NCBI GenBank assembly: GCA_013036995.1
Contig: JAAOXG010000016.1
Location: 1 to 64,000 of the forward strand
Source: Lacrimispora defluvii
GTDB lineage: Bacteria; Bacillota; Clostridia; Lachnospirales; Lachnospiraceae
Length of the DNA: 64,000 nucleotides
Direction: 5' to 3'
Position 1 is the first letter of the stretch, and each line of letters opens with the position of its first letter. Positions 28,890 through 38,003 of this stretch are shown here, in pieces. The notes below the pieces were generated by a model. The model ran no database searches, was not told the origin of the DNA, and saw nothing but the letters and a program-made list of their open reading frames with translations. The translations under genes and the position numbers were made by a program.

Positions 28890-29702
28890 ATGCTGAAAGA
28901 TATTACATTAGGGCAGTATTATCCGGTGGAATCCATTCTTCATAAGCTGGATCCCCGGACAAAGCTGTTTGGGACCATGGTTTTTATCATATCCCTATTT
29001 ATTGCAAATGATATCTGGGCTTATGTGATTGCGACTGTATTTCTTGCAGCGGCCATTAAGCTCAGTAATGTTCCTCTTAAGTTCATGGTCAGAGGCTTAA
29101 AGGCAATTGTATTTCTGCTGCTGATCAGCGTCAGCTTCAATCTGTTTCTGACACCAGGAACGGCAGTTGTATCTTTAGGATTTTTAAAGATTACAAAAGA
29201 AGGAATGATTGTGGCTGGATTTATGGGAATCCGGTTAATCTATCTGGTTGTAGGATCTTCCATCATGACGCTGACCACCACACCCAACCAGCTGACGGAC
29301 GGTCTGGAAAAAAGTCTTGATTTCTTAAACCGTTTTCGTGTGCCGGTTCATGAGGTATCCATGATGATGTCCATTGCACTGCGGTTCATTCCGATTCTGG
29401 TTGAAGAGACGGATAAGATCATGAAGGCACAGATGGCCAGAGGTGCGGACTTTGAGACCGGGAATCTGATCCAGAAAGCGAAAAACATGATTCCCCTTCT
29501 GGTTCCTCTTTTTATCTCGGCATTCCGCCGTGCCACAGATCTGGCTATGGCGATGGAAGCAAGATGCTACCGGGGCGGAGAAGGCCGGACGAAGATGAAG
29601 CCTCTTAAGTATGGTAATCAGGACCGGGTCACATACCTGGTATATTTTCTTTACCTTGCCATTATCATAGGTCTCCGGATCCTGAGAGTGCAGAGCTTTT
29701 AA
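28890..29702 (+). CDS. ecfT: Energy-coupling factor transporter transmembrane protein
   Basis: 270 residues with five or six membrane segments. The two EcfT coupling motifs that hold the ATPases are recognisable as ARGAD (AQMARGADFETGN) and the ARC motif (EARCYRGGEGRTK). It starts 13 bases after ecfA2. Confidence 0.93.
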   Translation: MLKDITLGQYYPVESILHKLDPRTKLFGTMVFIISLFIANDIWAYVIATVFLAAAIKLSNVPLKFMVRGLKAIVFLLLISVSFNLFLTPGTAVVSLGFLKITKEGMIVAGFMGIRLIYLVVGSSIMTLTTTPNQLTDGLEKSLDFLNRFRVPVHEVSMMMSIALRFIPILVEETDKIMKAQMARGADFETGNLIQKAKNMIPLLVPLFISAFRRATDLAMAMEARCYRGGEGRTKMKPLKYGNQDRVTYLVYFLYLAIIIGLRILRVQSF

Positions 29703-29718
29703 GAACAAAGGAGGATTT

Positions 29719-30759
29719 ATGAAACGGGTTAAGATGATCGTTGCCTACGACGGAACCAATTACTGCGGCTGGCAGATTCAGAACAATGGGATCACCATTG
29801 AGGAAGTTTTGAACCGGACTCTGACAGACTTATTAAAGGAGCCAATTACTGTAACAGGTGCCAGCAGGACAGATTCCGGAGTGCATTCGGAGGGAAATGT
29901 GGCAGTTTTTGATACCGAAAACCGAATGCCTGCAGACAAGATCTGTTTTGCTTTAAACCAAAGGCTGCCAGATGACATACGGGTGCTTCACTCGGAAGAG
30001 GTATCGGATAACTACCACCCAAGAAAGCAGAACTGCGTTAAAACATATGACTATAAGATAATGAACCGTAAGATCGAAATTCCCACCATGCGGCTGTACA
30101 GCTATTTCTGCTATTTTCCCCTTGATGTGGAGAAGATGAGAGAAGCGGCTGCCTATCTGGTGGGAGAACATGATTTTAAAAGTTTCTGCACTGCCAGAGG
30201 GCAGGCAGAGGAGACGGTGCGTACTATTTACAGTCTTGAGATTCTAAAGTCTGGTGATCTCATAACAATCCGGATCAAGGGCAATGGATTTTTATATAAC
30301 ATGGTAAGAATCATTGCGGGAACCCTGATGAAGGTGGGCATGGGAGTTTATCCCCCCCATCATTTGGAAGAAATCTTAGATGCCAGAGACCGGAATGCAG
30401 CAGGGCCAAAAGCAGCAGCAAAAGGTCTTACTCTGGTAAGCCTTGAGTATGAAAAAGAACTTGAGAAAGAAATTAAGGGTGAAAATAAGGAGTGGAGTTA
30501 TACTCTTTATCAGAATCGGATTCCATCCCATAAGGAGGCTAGTCTGGTGATTCACAGATGCAGGGAAGAGGATTTTGAACGGCTCCTGATCCGCGTGGTG
30601 CATCAGGCGGTGAGAAACGGAGCACATACGGTATTGGTAAAGGATGAGGAAGAGGAGAACCGGATTATACCAGGCAGAGCATACGGATTTTACAGTTTTC
30701 ATTCTGACGAATCAGGAAATGGATGGATGGTAACTGGAAGCCAGCCTGCAAAGCCTTGA
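29719..30759 (+). CDS. truA: tRNA pseudouridine(38-40) synthase with an extra C-terminal domain
   Basis: 346 residues against about 245-265 for most TruA proteins. Residues 1-245 are a complete TruA: GTNYCGWQIQ, the catalytic Asp52 in GASRTDSGVHS, and FLYNMVRIIAGTL near the end. Residues 252-346 are an added segment (from WSYTLYQNRIP to GWMVTGSQ) with mixed alpha/beta character and no motif I recognise. No frameshift or stop lies between the two parts, so it is a genuine fusion. It closes the ECF operon, 16 bases after ecfT. Confidence 0.9.
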   Translation: MKRVKMIVAYDGTNYCGWQIQNNGITIEEVLNRTLTDLLKEPITVTGASRTDSGVHSEGNVAVFDTENRMPADKICFALNQRLPDDIRVLHSEEVSDNYHPRKQNCVKTYDYKIMNRKIEIPTMRLYSYFCYFPLDVEKMREAAAYLVGEHDFKSFCTARGQAEETVRTIYSLEILKSGDLITIRIKGNGFLYNMVRIIAGTLMKVGMGVYPPHHLEEILDARDRNAAGPKAAAKGLTLVSLEYEKELEKEIKGENKEWSYTLYQNRIPSHKEASLVIHRCREEDFERLLIRVVHQAVRNGAHTVLVKDEEEENRIIPGRAYGFYSFHSDESGNGWMVTGSQPAKP

Positions 30760-30798
30760 TTTTAAAGGAAAAAACCCCTGCTTTTGCAGGAAAAAAGG

Positions 30799-30827
30799 TT
30801 GACACACAGATGGAAATGTAATATAAT
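30799..30827 (+). promoter_or_regulatory. Consensus promoter of rplM-rpsI
   Basis: TTGACA (30799-30804), 17-base spacer and TATAAT (30822-30827): both hexamers match the sigma-A consensus perfectly, as expected for a ribosomal operon. Confidence 0.9.
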
Positions 30828-30848
30828 GTATAACTGTGACGTTAGACG

Positions 30849-30905
30849 AAAATGTTCAAGCCAAGCCCCGGAATGAGCATTTTGTAATATAACTTTTGGA
30901 AAGTT
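30849..30905 (+). promoter_or_regulatory. Structured leader of rplM (L13 leader candidate)
   Basis: The transcript from the promoter begins near 30834 and has about 150 untranslated bases. AAAATGTTCA (30849-30858) pairs fully, with one wobble, with TGAGCATTTT (30874-30883). AACTTT/AAAGTT (30891-30896 / 30900-30905) makes a second hairpin. An L13 leader family is known in Firmicutes, and the placement fits; the match to that family was not tested. Confidence 0.5.
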
Positions 30906-30985
30906 GTTTTCAGCTTTTCGAGAAATGGTGACGATTATTCACACCATAATGCTTAAAAACACCATAATTTACAGGAGGTTGTCCA

Positions 30986-31420
30986 ATGAAGACTTTTATG
31001 GCTAGTCCAGCAACAATTGAAAGAAAATGGTACGTAGTTGACGCTACAGGATATACATTAGGACGCTTGGCTTCAGAAGTAGCTAAAGTATTAAGAGGAA
31101 AAAACAAACCGATTTACACACCACATATGGATTGCGGTGATTATGTAATCGTAGTAAACGCAAATAAGATTGAAGTTACCGGTAAGAAATTAGATCAGAA
31201 GATTTACTACAGCCATTCTGACTATGTTGGCGGTATGAAAGAAACAACTTTAAGAGAAATGATGGCTAAAAAGCCTGAAAGAGTTATTGAATTAGCAGTT
31301 AAAGGAATGCTTCCAAAGGGACCTTTAGGAAGAAGTATGATAACAAAACTTCACGTATACGCTGGCGCAGAACATGATAACGCTGCTCAGAAACCAGAAG
31401 TTTTAGAATTCAAATTTTAA
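30986..31420 (+). CDS. rplM: 50S ribosomal protein L13
   Basis: 144 residues, full length. The N-terminal [19 protein letters not shown] and the core [23 protein letters not shown] are spread as expected, and the C-terminus has [15 protein letters not shown] precedes the ATG. It is co-transcribed with rpsI. Confidence 0.97.
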   Translation: MKTFMASPATIERKWYVVDATGYTLGRLASEVAKVLRGKNKPIYTPHMDCGDYVIVVNANKIEVTGKKLDQKIYYSHSDYVGGMKETTLREMMAKKPERVIELAVKGMLPKGPLGRSMITKLHVYAGAEHDNAAQKPEVLEFKF

Positions 31421-31448
31421 TCAGAGGTGCTGAAAGGAGGAAGTTATC

Positions 31449-31841
31449 ATGGCTAATGCAAAATTTTACGGAACAGGTAGAAGAAAAAAATCTATCGCTA
31501 GAGTATATTTAGTACCAGGTACAGGTAAGATCACTATCAATAAGAGAGACATCGATCAGTACTTCGGTCTTGAGACATTAAAGGTTGTAGTTCGTCAGCC
31601 ATTAACAGCAACAGAGACAGTAGATAAGTTCGACGTTTTAGTAAACGTTCACGGCGGTGGTTTCACCGGACAGGCTGGTGCTGTAAGACACGGTATCGCT
31701 AGAGCGTTACTGAAAGCAGACATCGAATTCCGTCCAGTTCTTAAAAAAGCAGGATATTTAACAAGAGATCCAAGAATGAAAGAAAGAAAGAAATACGGCT
31801 TAAAGGCAGCTCGTCGTGCGCCGCAGTTCTCAAAGAGATAA
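31449..31841 (+). CDS. rpsI: 30S ribosomal protein S9
   Basis: 130 residues ending in [12 protein letters not shown], the tail that contacts P-site tRNA. The N-terminal [18 protein letters not shown] is the family signature. AAAGGAGG precedes the ATG, 28 bases after rplM. Confidence 0.97.
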   Translation: MANAKFYGTGRRKKSIARVYLVPGTGKITINKRDIDQYFGLETLKVVVRQPLTATETVDKFDVLVNVHGGGFTGQAGAVRHGIARALLKADIEFRPVLKKAGYLTRDPRMKERKKYGLKAARRAPQFSKR

Positions 31842-31857
31842 TATTTGCAAAATTCAA

Positions 31858-31890
31858 ATCCTCAGAACAGAAATGTTCTGGGGATTTTTT
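31858..31890 (+). terminator. Terminator of rplM-rpsI
   Basis: ATCCTCAGAACA / TGTTCTGGGGAT stem with a GAAA tetraloop and six T residues (31885-31890). Confidence 0.92.
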
Positions 31891-31934
31891 ACGATGGCAA
31901 ACCTTGAATATTTATATGATAAAGTATTAGAAAA

Positions 31935-31943
31935 TGATATAAT
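31935..31943 (+). promoter_or_regulatory. Candidate extended -10 promoter of the ABC exporter transcript
   Basis: TGATATAAT (31935-31943) is an extended -10 element. No convincing -35 is seen. It would give a leader of about 200 bases before the ABC gene, which contains the hairpin described next. Confidence 0.45.
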
Positions 31944-32038
31944 ATCATATGGACTAATATAAATTAGCTTCCAGGTAAAAGAAACCAATTAGCAAAGACA
32001 GGCGGTGTATCCTTTTGAAAAGCATCCGAGGTAACTAC

Positions 32039-32125
32039 TCAGTACAGTTGATATAATCTGTTAGCAGATTGTGCTGAGGTCGATATTAAAATATGTTAAC
32101 AGTCTCAACTGTACTGACCCTTTTT
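32039..32125 (+). promoter_or_regulatory. Long hairpin with T-run in the ABC exporter leader
   Basis: A 13-bp perfect inverted repeat, TCAGTACAGTTGA (32039-32051) and TCAACTGTACTGA (32105-32117), encloses 53 bases with smaller hairpins (ATCTG-TTAG-CAGAT) and is followed by CCC and five T residues. It ends 32 bases before the start codon. It could be an attenuator or riboswitch terminator, or a small mobile hairpin element. Confidence 0.55.
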
Positions 32126-32157
32126 CCATTAAGGTATAAATAAAAAGGAGTACAGGA

Positions 32158-33843
32158 ATGAGCCAAATAAAAGAAGTCATAAAAGAGAATAGAAAGGCGA
32201 TTGCCTTATACGTTATAACAGGTTTATTAATTGCATTTTTAACAAACTATAAAATAAGGTATTTCCAAAAGATAATTGATGAGTTTAATGATCACACAAT
32301 CAGATTAAATACTATTCTGGTATATGGAATTGTATTAATTAGTTTTTACTTGTTAAATTATTTTGACGAATATCCGAAGCAAAAGCTTCGAAATGGAGTT
32401 TATCTGGATTTTAAAGTACAGGCTTTAAAAAAGGTTAGTAAAATCCAGTATATTGAGTATCAATCTTTGGGTACAGGAAAGCTTACACAAAGCATTGAGA
32501 ATGGGGCTAATGCAGGAAAAGGAATTATATTTGAGTATTGGTTACGTGTTTGCAGGCAGCTGATACCAACCATTTTATTCAGCATCTTTTTTATATGGGA
32601 ATTGAATCCGTTTATTACTTACTTAATATTGTTGGGTTATGTTTTTGTATTTATCACAACGAATTTACTTTTGAAGTTACTATATTCAATCAAGGAAAAA
32701 ATCTTGTGCAATGAAGAAATGATGAATCATTATCTGGTCCGTGGATTTATGGAGATGGTGACATTTCGAATGAGCCTCCGTTTTCCTTATGAAATTGAAA
32801 AAGCAGTAAATTCCAAGAATGAGATTATAAAATCTAAAGTAAAGATGAATATGATCCATGAAGCGTTTTTTACCATATTCGCAATACTTGTGGCATTTCT
32901 AAATGTAGGAATCCTTGTATACGCATGGTTGAATCAATCTGTTTCTATAGGAACCTCAGTGGCACTTATTTCTCTGGTTGAAAATGCCTATACACCAATT
33001 GCAATCTTTAATGTATTAACTGTCCAGTATAAACTGGATAAGGCTACATACAGCAGATTTGAAAAAATTCTTAACATGAAAGAGGATGAGCAATTAGAGA
33101 TAGGAAAGAGTGCTAAAGTAGAACGGGGCCAAATTAAGATTACAAATCTTTGCTTTCAATATAATAACAAGAAAGTCATTAATAATTTGAATGTTGAGAT
33201 TCACAAGGGGGAAAAAATAGCGCTTGTGGGGAGTAGTGGCTCCGGAAAGACAACACTGATTAAACTCTTATTAGGGTTATTAAAATATGATTCTGGCAGT
33301 ATCCAGATAGATGGTAATGAACTAAGGGACATTTGTCTGGAAAGTCTGTATAAAAATGTAAGCTATATTTCACAGGAGGCTCCGGTATTTGACGGTACCG
33401 TAAGAGAAAATATTGTTCATAACCAGAATCAAAATGACCAATACATCCAGGAAATATTAGTGAAAATGAGGTTGGATGATTCGGTGTCTAAAATGGATCA
33501 CGGAATTGATACGCTTATCGGCGAACGTGGCATGATATTATCCGGAGGTGAAAGACAGAGGCTTGCATTAGCCAGACTGTGGTTTCAAAAAAATAATATA
33601 GTTATTCTGGATGAAGCCACTTCTGCCTTGGATAATATAACGGAAGAGGCTGTTATGAATGAAGTCATGAGCCTTTTGTCAGAGAAGACGGTCATAGCAA
33701 TTGCACACCGACTGACCTCCATCATAAATTTTGACCGGATTATTGTGTTTTATGATGGTCGTATTGTTGAGCAGGGAACATTTGATGAACTATTAAAGAA
33801 TGGAATGTATTTTTCCGACTTGTATCATAAGAGCATGCAGTAA
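32158..33843 (+). CDS. ABC exporter, fused membrane and ATPase domains
   Basis: 561 residues: an N-terminal six-segment membrane domain (about 1-310) and a nucleotide-binding domain with Walker A GSSGSGKTT (about 359-367), signature LSGGERQR (461-468), Walker B IVILDEATSALD and the H-loop IAHRLTS. There is no N-terminal peptidase domain, so it is not a bacteriocin-processing exporter. It is a single half-transporter likely to work as a homodimer exporting a drug, lipid or peptide. The base composition is more AT-rich than the flanking ribosomal genes, and it has its own leader and terminator, which fits an acquired cargo gene. Confidence 0.88.
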   Translation: MSQIKEVIKENRKAIALYVITGLLIAFLTNYKIRYFQKIIDEFNDHTIRLNTILVYGIVLISFYLLNYFDEYPKQKLRNGVYLDFKVQALKKVSKIQYIEYQSLGTGKLTQSIENGANAGKGIIFEYWLRVCRQLIPTILFSIFFIWELNPFITYLILLGYVFVFITTNLLLKLLYSIKEKILCNEEMMNHYLVRGFMEMVTFRMSLRFPYEIEKAVNSKNEIIKSKVKMNMIHEAFFTIFAILVAFLNVGILVYAWLNQSVSIGTSVALISLVENAYTPIAIFNVLTVQYKLDKATYSRFEKILNMKEDEQLEIGKSAKVERGQIKITNLCFQYNNKKVINNLNVEIHKGEKIALVGSSGSGKTTLIKLLLGLLKYDSGSIQIDGNELRDICLESLYKNVSYISQEAPVFDGTVRENIVHNQNQNDQYIQEILVKMRLDDSVSKMDHGIDTLIGERGMILSGGERQRLALARLWFQKNNIVILDEATSALDNITEEAVMNEVMSLLSEKTVIAIAHRLTSIINFDRIIVFYDGRIVEQGTFDELLKNGMYFSDLYHKSMQ

Positions 33844-33850
33844 ACGAATT

Positions 33851-33877
33851 TGTAGAGAGGATCATCTCCTCTCTACA
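33851..33877 (+). terminator. Terminator after the ABC exporter
   Basis: 11-bp perfect stem TGTAGAGAGGA / TCCTCTCTACA with a 5-base loop; the following CTTATATTTT is only moderately T-rich. Confidence 0.7.
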
Positions 33878-33967
33878 CTTATATTTTACCATGAAAACGG
33901 TTAAAACTCAAGACTACAAAATTCAGCCCAAAAGAGATATACTACTTACACGAATGGAGGTATGTAT

Positions 33968-34504
33968 ATGGATGAGCAAAATTGGCTTGAGGTCATGAAT
34001 CGGCAGCAGTGGATGAAGCAGATACAGGAAACGAATCAATATACATCAAAATATGGGCTTCAATTATCGGAGGAAGATACGGAACTTTTGATTGAAGAGA
34101 AAAACCATACGTTGAAAGCAGAACGCAGAGTTGAATTTGGCCAGAGCGTGATTCCACAGATTATATATATCTTCTGCGATTCTGCATTTATTTCTCAGGA
34201 TAACTATTTGGATACTCTGATCCGGCTCCAGGAAATTTTCTTTCTGTATAAGAATGAAATGCAGGATGAAATTACAGATGAGGAACTGCTTAATTTTATG
34301 AAAGAACAATTTGAAGATGTTTGCTATGGGGATCTGGAGTATCTGGAAAGCACTTGTCTTGAGATATTCAGTGAGGCAATCAGGGCTGGTTACAAGGGGT
34401 ATAAGATTACCCAGGGTAAGGGAGAGTTTTCCAAGATTGACATTGTTCAGAGGTGGGATAAAGATCTGTATTTACAGACGCTGAAAGAACTTTGCTGGAG
34501 GTAG
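33968..34504 (+). CDS. DUF6323-like protein
   Basis: 178 residues, acidic and helical, with no membrane segment. The pattern YGLQLSEEDTELLIEEKN, RRVEFGQSVIPQIIYIFCDS and DNYLDTLIRLQEIFF resembles the uncharacterised DUF6323 family of Clostridia. TGGAGG lies 7 bases before the ATG at 33968 and only 1 base before the earlier ATG at 33962, so the later one was chosen. It stands 37 bases before the transglutaminase-like gene. Function unknown. Confidence 0.65.
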   Translation: MDEQNWLEVMNRQQWMKQIQETNQYTSKYGLQLSEEDTELLIEEKNHTLKAERRVEFGQSVIPQIIYIFCDSAFISQDNYLDTLIRLQEIFFLYKNEMQDEITDEELLNFMKEQFEDVCYGDLEYLESTCLEIFSEAIRAGYKGYKITQGKGEFSKIDIVQRWDKDLYLQTLKELCWR

Positions 34505-34541
34505 TGCGTATGGGGTTGAGATAGAAGAGGAGATATATTAA

Positions 34542-35564
34542 ATGGAACCATATTACTATAGTCAGATGAATAAGCAGCAACAAAGAATTTACCAGGTCAT
34601 TAAGAGCGGCCTGGAGTCACTTTCACAGAGCTTTGATGTGCAAAGAATCGATGGGGCTGAGCTGAGCGATATCTTTTTTAAGCTGAGATTGGATTGTCCG
34701 GAGATATTTTATGCTTCCACTTTTCAATATTCTTTTTACGATAACTCCACACTTGTAAAGATGAAGCCGGTTTATTTATTTGATAAGAATAAAATTAAAG
34801 AACATCAGGTGGCTATGACCGCCAGGGTGGAGAAGCTTGCCAGGGTGGTGAAAGATAAAAGTGATTGGGAGAAAGAACAATACATTCATGATTTTATCTG
34901 TGAAAATGTTACTTATGATAAATTAAAAAAACAGTATTCCCATGAGATTCTGGGCCCGTTGGGGCAGGGAGTGGGGGTTTGTGAGGGAATTGCAAAGTCG
35001 GTGAAGATCCTTTGTGACCGGCTTTCCATTCCCTGTATTGTTGTTATTTCAGAGAATAATCCGGAAAAGAATATCAAATACAGGCATGCCTGGAACGTGG
35101 TCCGGATTAATGGTGTGTGGTATCATCTGGATGCCACATTTGATAATACATTAGGGAAAAAAGAACTGAGATATGACTATTTTAACCTGGATGATAAGGG
35201 GATCTTTAAGGATCATGAACCTGTGATATATAAGATTCCGGCATGCGGAGATGGGGATCATTTCTATTATAAGGATAAAAAACTCTCTTTCACCAAAATG
35301 GAAGAGATAGCCAAGCGATGCCAGCAGGCAATCAAAAAAGGAAAAATATTGACCTTTCATTGGCGAGGCGGATATCTCACGAAGGCTGTTATGGAGGAAC
35401 TATTGCAAATAATAGCAGGAGAAGCCAGGGGGAAAAGCAGACACAGTCAAATTTCGATTAACTGGCCCCAGGCGGTTATCCGCGTGAAATTCCTTGAGGA
35501 GCAGATGGAAGATTCGGTGAAAATGGAGGATGCATACGAAGAGGAAAATGATGCGACTCCGTAG
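34542..35564 (+). CDS. Transglutaminase-like domain protein, cytoplasmic
   Basis: 340 residues without signal peptide. The transglutaminase-like papain-fold core is at about 108-205. The triad can be placed at Cys147 (GVCEGIAK), His182 (YRHAWNVV) and Asp197 (YHLDATFDN). In bacteria such domains are usually proteases or peptide-bond-acting enzymes rather than cross-linkers. The N-terminal 100 residues and the acidic C-terminus are unassigned. It is probably co-transcribed with the DUF6323-like gene. Substrate unknown. Confidence 0.75.
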   Translation: MEPYYYSQMNKQQQRIYQVIKSGLESLSQSFDVQRIDGAELSDIFFKLRLDCPEIFYASTFQYSFYDNSTLVKMKPVYLFDKNKIKEHQVAMTARVEKLARVVKDKSDWEKEQYIHDFICENVTYDKLKKQYSHEILGPLGQGVGVCEGIAKSVKILCDRLSIPCIVVISENNPEKNIKYRHAWNVVRINGVWYHLDATFDNTLGKKELRYDYFNLDDKGIFKDHEPVIYKIPACGDGDHFYYKDKKLSFTKMEEIAKRCQQAIKKGKILTFHWRGGYLTKAVMEELLQIIAGEARGKSRHSQISINWPQAVIRVKFLEEQMEDSVKMEDAYEEENDATP

Positions 35565-35576
35565 ATGTAGCTATTA

Positions 35577-36479
35577 TTAGAGCCGCCTTTCCTGTATTGC
35601 TGTGCGATATTCTTTGGGGGTGGCACCAACCAGATCTTTAAACTGCCTGGTGAAATAACTGGGGCTTGAGAATCCACAGTCAAAAGCAATTTCAGTTATT
35701 GGGGCATCTGTGGTTGAAAGCTGTTCTGCAGCTTTAAAAAGCCGCCTCCGCTGAATATACGCCATCGGGCTGTAATGCAGATACCGGCTGAATATACGCT
35801 GGCATTCTCTGGTACAGATATTTGCTGTATCTGCAATTTCTTTCACCGTCATCACATTTCTTAGATTTCCGTCAATCCATTCTAACATTTGCTTTAAACG
35901 GGCTTCCTGAATGGTTGGCACTCTGCGTGAAGGCATAGTCTGATGCTTTCCTTTTGTGTAAAGCAGTATTTTTGACATTGCTTCCCGAACTACAAATTCA
36001 TAACCGGGTTTTTCCTCTGCACAGGCAGTAAAGGCGATATCAAACTGCTGAAAAAACGGTTTATCTTCAGCCTCTCTTCCAAATTTCAGAAAATCTGGTC
36101 CTGCATTCAATAAAGGACGCACATACATCGTATCAAAAACACTTCCAGGCGTACCGCCTATAATACCGGAGTCAAACACAAAGGAATGATAGACACAGGG
36201 AGAAGGTACAATTGCAGTAAAGGAATGCAAAACACCAGTATTGATAAAGCATCCTTCACCGGCTTCCACGTAATAGGAATTGTCTCCAATCTGAATCAGA
36301 ACACTGCCTTGTAATAAAATAAAAATTTCTAATTCCAGATGCCAGTGGGAAGGGATGCAATCAGCAATATATTGGTGGATATCTCCTTCATTTGCAAGCA
36401 GGTCAAAAAGCCGGAAGCCCTGTTCCTGCAATTCTTTTCTATGGCTGTCTGTTGAAACATAATTTCTGTTTCGAATCAT
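35577..36479 (-). CDS. AraC family regulator with cupin sensor domain
   Basis: 300 residues. The N-terminal half is cupin-like (HWHLELEIFILLQGSVLIQIG, then GEGCFINTGVLHSF), typical of sugar-sensing AraC proteins. The C-terminal AraC double helix-turn-helix is at about 195-295, including FDCGFSSPSYFTRQFKDLVGATPKEYR (in two motif parts). GGGAGG lies 7 bases before the ATG. It is divergent from the MATE gene 152 bases away and may control it; no operator was identified. Confidence 0.85.
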   Translation of the reverse strand: MIRNRNYVSTDSHRKELQEQGFRLFDLLANEGDIHQYIADCIPSHWHLELEIFILLQGSVLIQIGDNSYYVEAGEGCFINTGVLHSFTAIVPSPCVYHSFVFDSGIIGGTPGSVFDTMYVRPLLNAGPDFLKFGREAEDKPFFQQFDIAFTACAEEKPGYEFVVREAMSKILLYTKGKHQTMPSRRVPTIQEARLKQMLEWIDGNLRNVMTVKEIADTANICTRECQRIFSRYLHYSPMAYIQRRRLFKAAEQLSTTDAPITEIAFDCGFSSPSYFTRQFKDLVGATPKEYRTAIQERRL

Positions 36480-36631
36480 TTAGACCTCCCTCTTTTGTCG
36501 TTTTTTTTATAGTATATGACGTTTTCGTGAAAGCAGCAAGTATTATTTATGTATATAATGAGAGTAGGAAATTCAGATAAAATGTGGGTTTTTAAAGCTG
36601 CATCAGTCATCTGGCGGGGAGGAAGAGTTTT

Positions 36632-37978
36632 ATGCAGATGAATCACAAAAGTCGCGTTCTTGATATGACGAAAGGCAGCCCGTTTCAATTGCTTCTCTAT
36701 TTTTCTCTGCCGCTTTTTTTCGGAAATTTATTGCAGCAGCTATATAGTCTGGCGGATACGTCAATCGCAGGTCATCTGTTAGGGGATGGAGCTTTGGCAG
36801 AAATTGGCGCAACGGCTGCGCTATACAGCCTTATTACTAATTTTGTTTTTGGATTGAATAATGGCCTGGCACTGATTGTAAGCAAGTATTTTGGCGCAGG
36901 AGAAAAAAAGGAGATGAAGCAGGCTGTCTGCTATATGGTTACGATCGCCTGTATCTCTGGTGCACTCCTTACAACGTTTTTATTGTTGTTCAGGCATCCA
37001 ATTTTAGTGAGGCTTCAGATACCAGAGGATACCCTGGCGGGTGCGCTCAATTACTTTACAATTATTCTGGCGGGGATCCCCTTATCCATGGCGTACAATC
37101 TGGAATTCAGTTTACTCCAGGCTGTAGGCAACAGCTTTACTCCGCTGTTGTTTTTATTCTTTAGCAGTGTGTTGAATGTGGGGCTGGATTTTTTGTTTAT
37201 GAGTAATCTGGCAATGGGAGTGCAGGGGGCGGCAATTGCCACTGTGCTCGCTCAGGGAGTCAGCGGAGGTCTATGCTTTTTTTATATTGTAAAAAATTAT
37301 GGGGAATTATGTTTTCAGAAAAAAGATTTTCTTGTAAAACCTGCATTTGTTTATAAAATGCTCTGGACTGGGCTCAGTATGGCACTTATGAGCACCATTT
37401 ATAATATCGGAAGCGTAGTTTTACAGAGCAGCATCAACGCACTGGGCAGTGTCTATATAGCCGCTCAGATGGGAGCACGCCGTCTGGCTGAACTATTCTA
37501 TAATCCAGGGCTTGCTCTGGCGGCAAGTATAGCTACTTATTCCAGTCAGAATTATGGAGCCAATCGCAATACACGGATAGGGAAAGGGATTAAGACTGCC
37601 TTGCTTATCTACGGCGTCTGGTGGATATTTGCCGTTACATTTACATTTCTGTTTGGGAAAAATGCAGTAAAGCTCATTACAGGAAGTGTCAGCCGGGAAG
37701 TTATTTCCAGTGCAGTACTTTACCTTCAAATCAGTATACCAATGATTCCACCAATGGCATTTCTTGTAATTATGCGGAGCGCATTGCAGGGGATGGGGCA
37801 TCCAGGGCTTCCCCTTCTATGCAGCGTAATCGAACTGGTTGGGAAAGTATGGTTTTCCATTATGATCGTACCGGTGTGGGGATATCCGGCTGTATGTATC
37901 TGTGAGCCTGTCTTATGGGTCATATGCGGGCTGGTTATTTTAGCCGCTCCATTCCTTTACCGCAGGGAATTTGCCTGA
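36632..37978 (+). CDS. MATE family multidrug efflux transporter
   Basis: 448 residues with twelve predicted membrane segments in two related halves. The N-terminal DMTKGSPFQLLLYFSLPLFFGNLLQQ pattern (here in parts) and ADTSIAGHLLG are characteristic of the DinF/NorM-type clostridial MATE group. Members use Na+ or H+ gradients to expel cationic drugs. GGGAGG precedes the ATG; a second ATG two codons on is possible. Divergent from the AraC regulator. Confidence 0.88.
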   Translation: MQMNHKSRVLDMTKGSPFQLLLYFSLPLFFGNLLQQLYSLADTSIAGHLLGDGALAEIGATAALYSLITNFVFGLNNGLALIVSKYFGAGEKKEMKQAVCYMVTIACISGALLTTFLLLFRHPILVRLQIPEDTLAGALNYFTIILAGIPLSMAYNLEFSLLQAVGNSFTPLLFLFFSSVLNVGLDFLFMSNLAMGVQGAAIATVLAQGVSGGLCFFYIVKNYGELCFQKKDFLVKPAFVYKMLWTGLSMALMSTIYNIGSVVLQSSINALGSVYIAAQMGARRLAELFYNPGLALAASIATYSSQNYGANRNTRIGKGIKTALLIYGVWWIFAVTFTFLFGKNAVKLITGSVSREVISSAVLYLQISIPMIPPMAFLVIMRSALQGMGHPGLPLLCSVIELVGKVWFSIMIVPVWGYPAVCICEPVLWVICGLVILAAPFLYRREFA

Positions 37979-38003
37979 GTGAGACGGTTGAAAGGAGTTG
38001 TTT

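Noticed and set aside
30767-30798. CCTGC-TTTT-GCAGG hairpin after truA as a terminator
   Set aside because: On the plus strand it is followed by A residues, not T; it would only work on the minus strand, where no gene ends.
31894-31962. 22-codon ORF before the ABC exporter as a leader peptide
   Set aside because: It starts in the T-run of the rpsI terminator with no ribosome-binding site and spans the predicted promoter.
37493-37923. Cys/Pro-rich frames within the MATE gene on both strands
   Set aside because: They lie fully inside a strong coding region and have no ribosome-binding sites.
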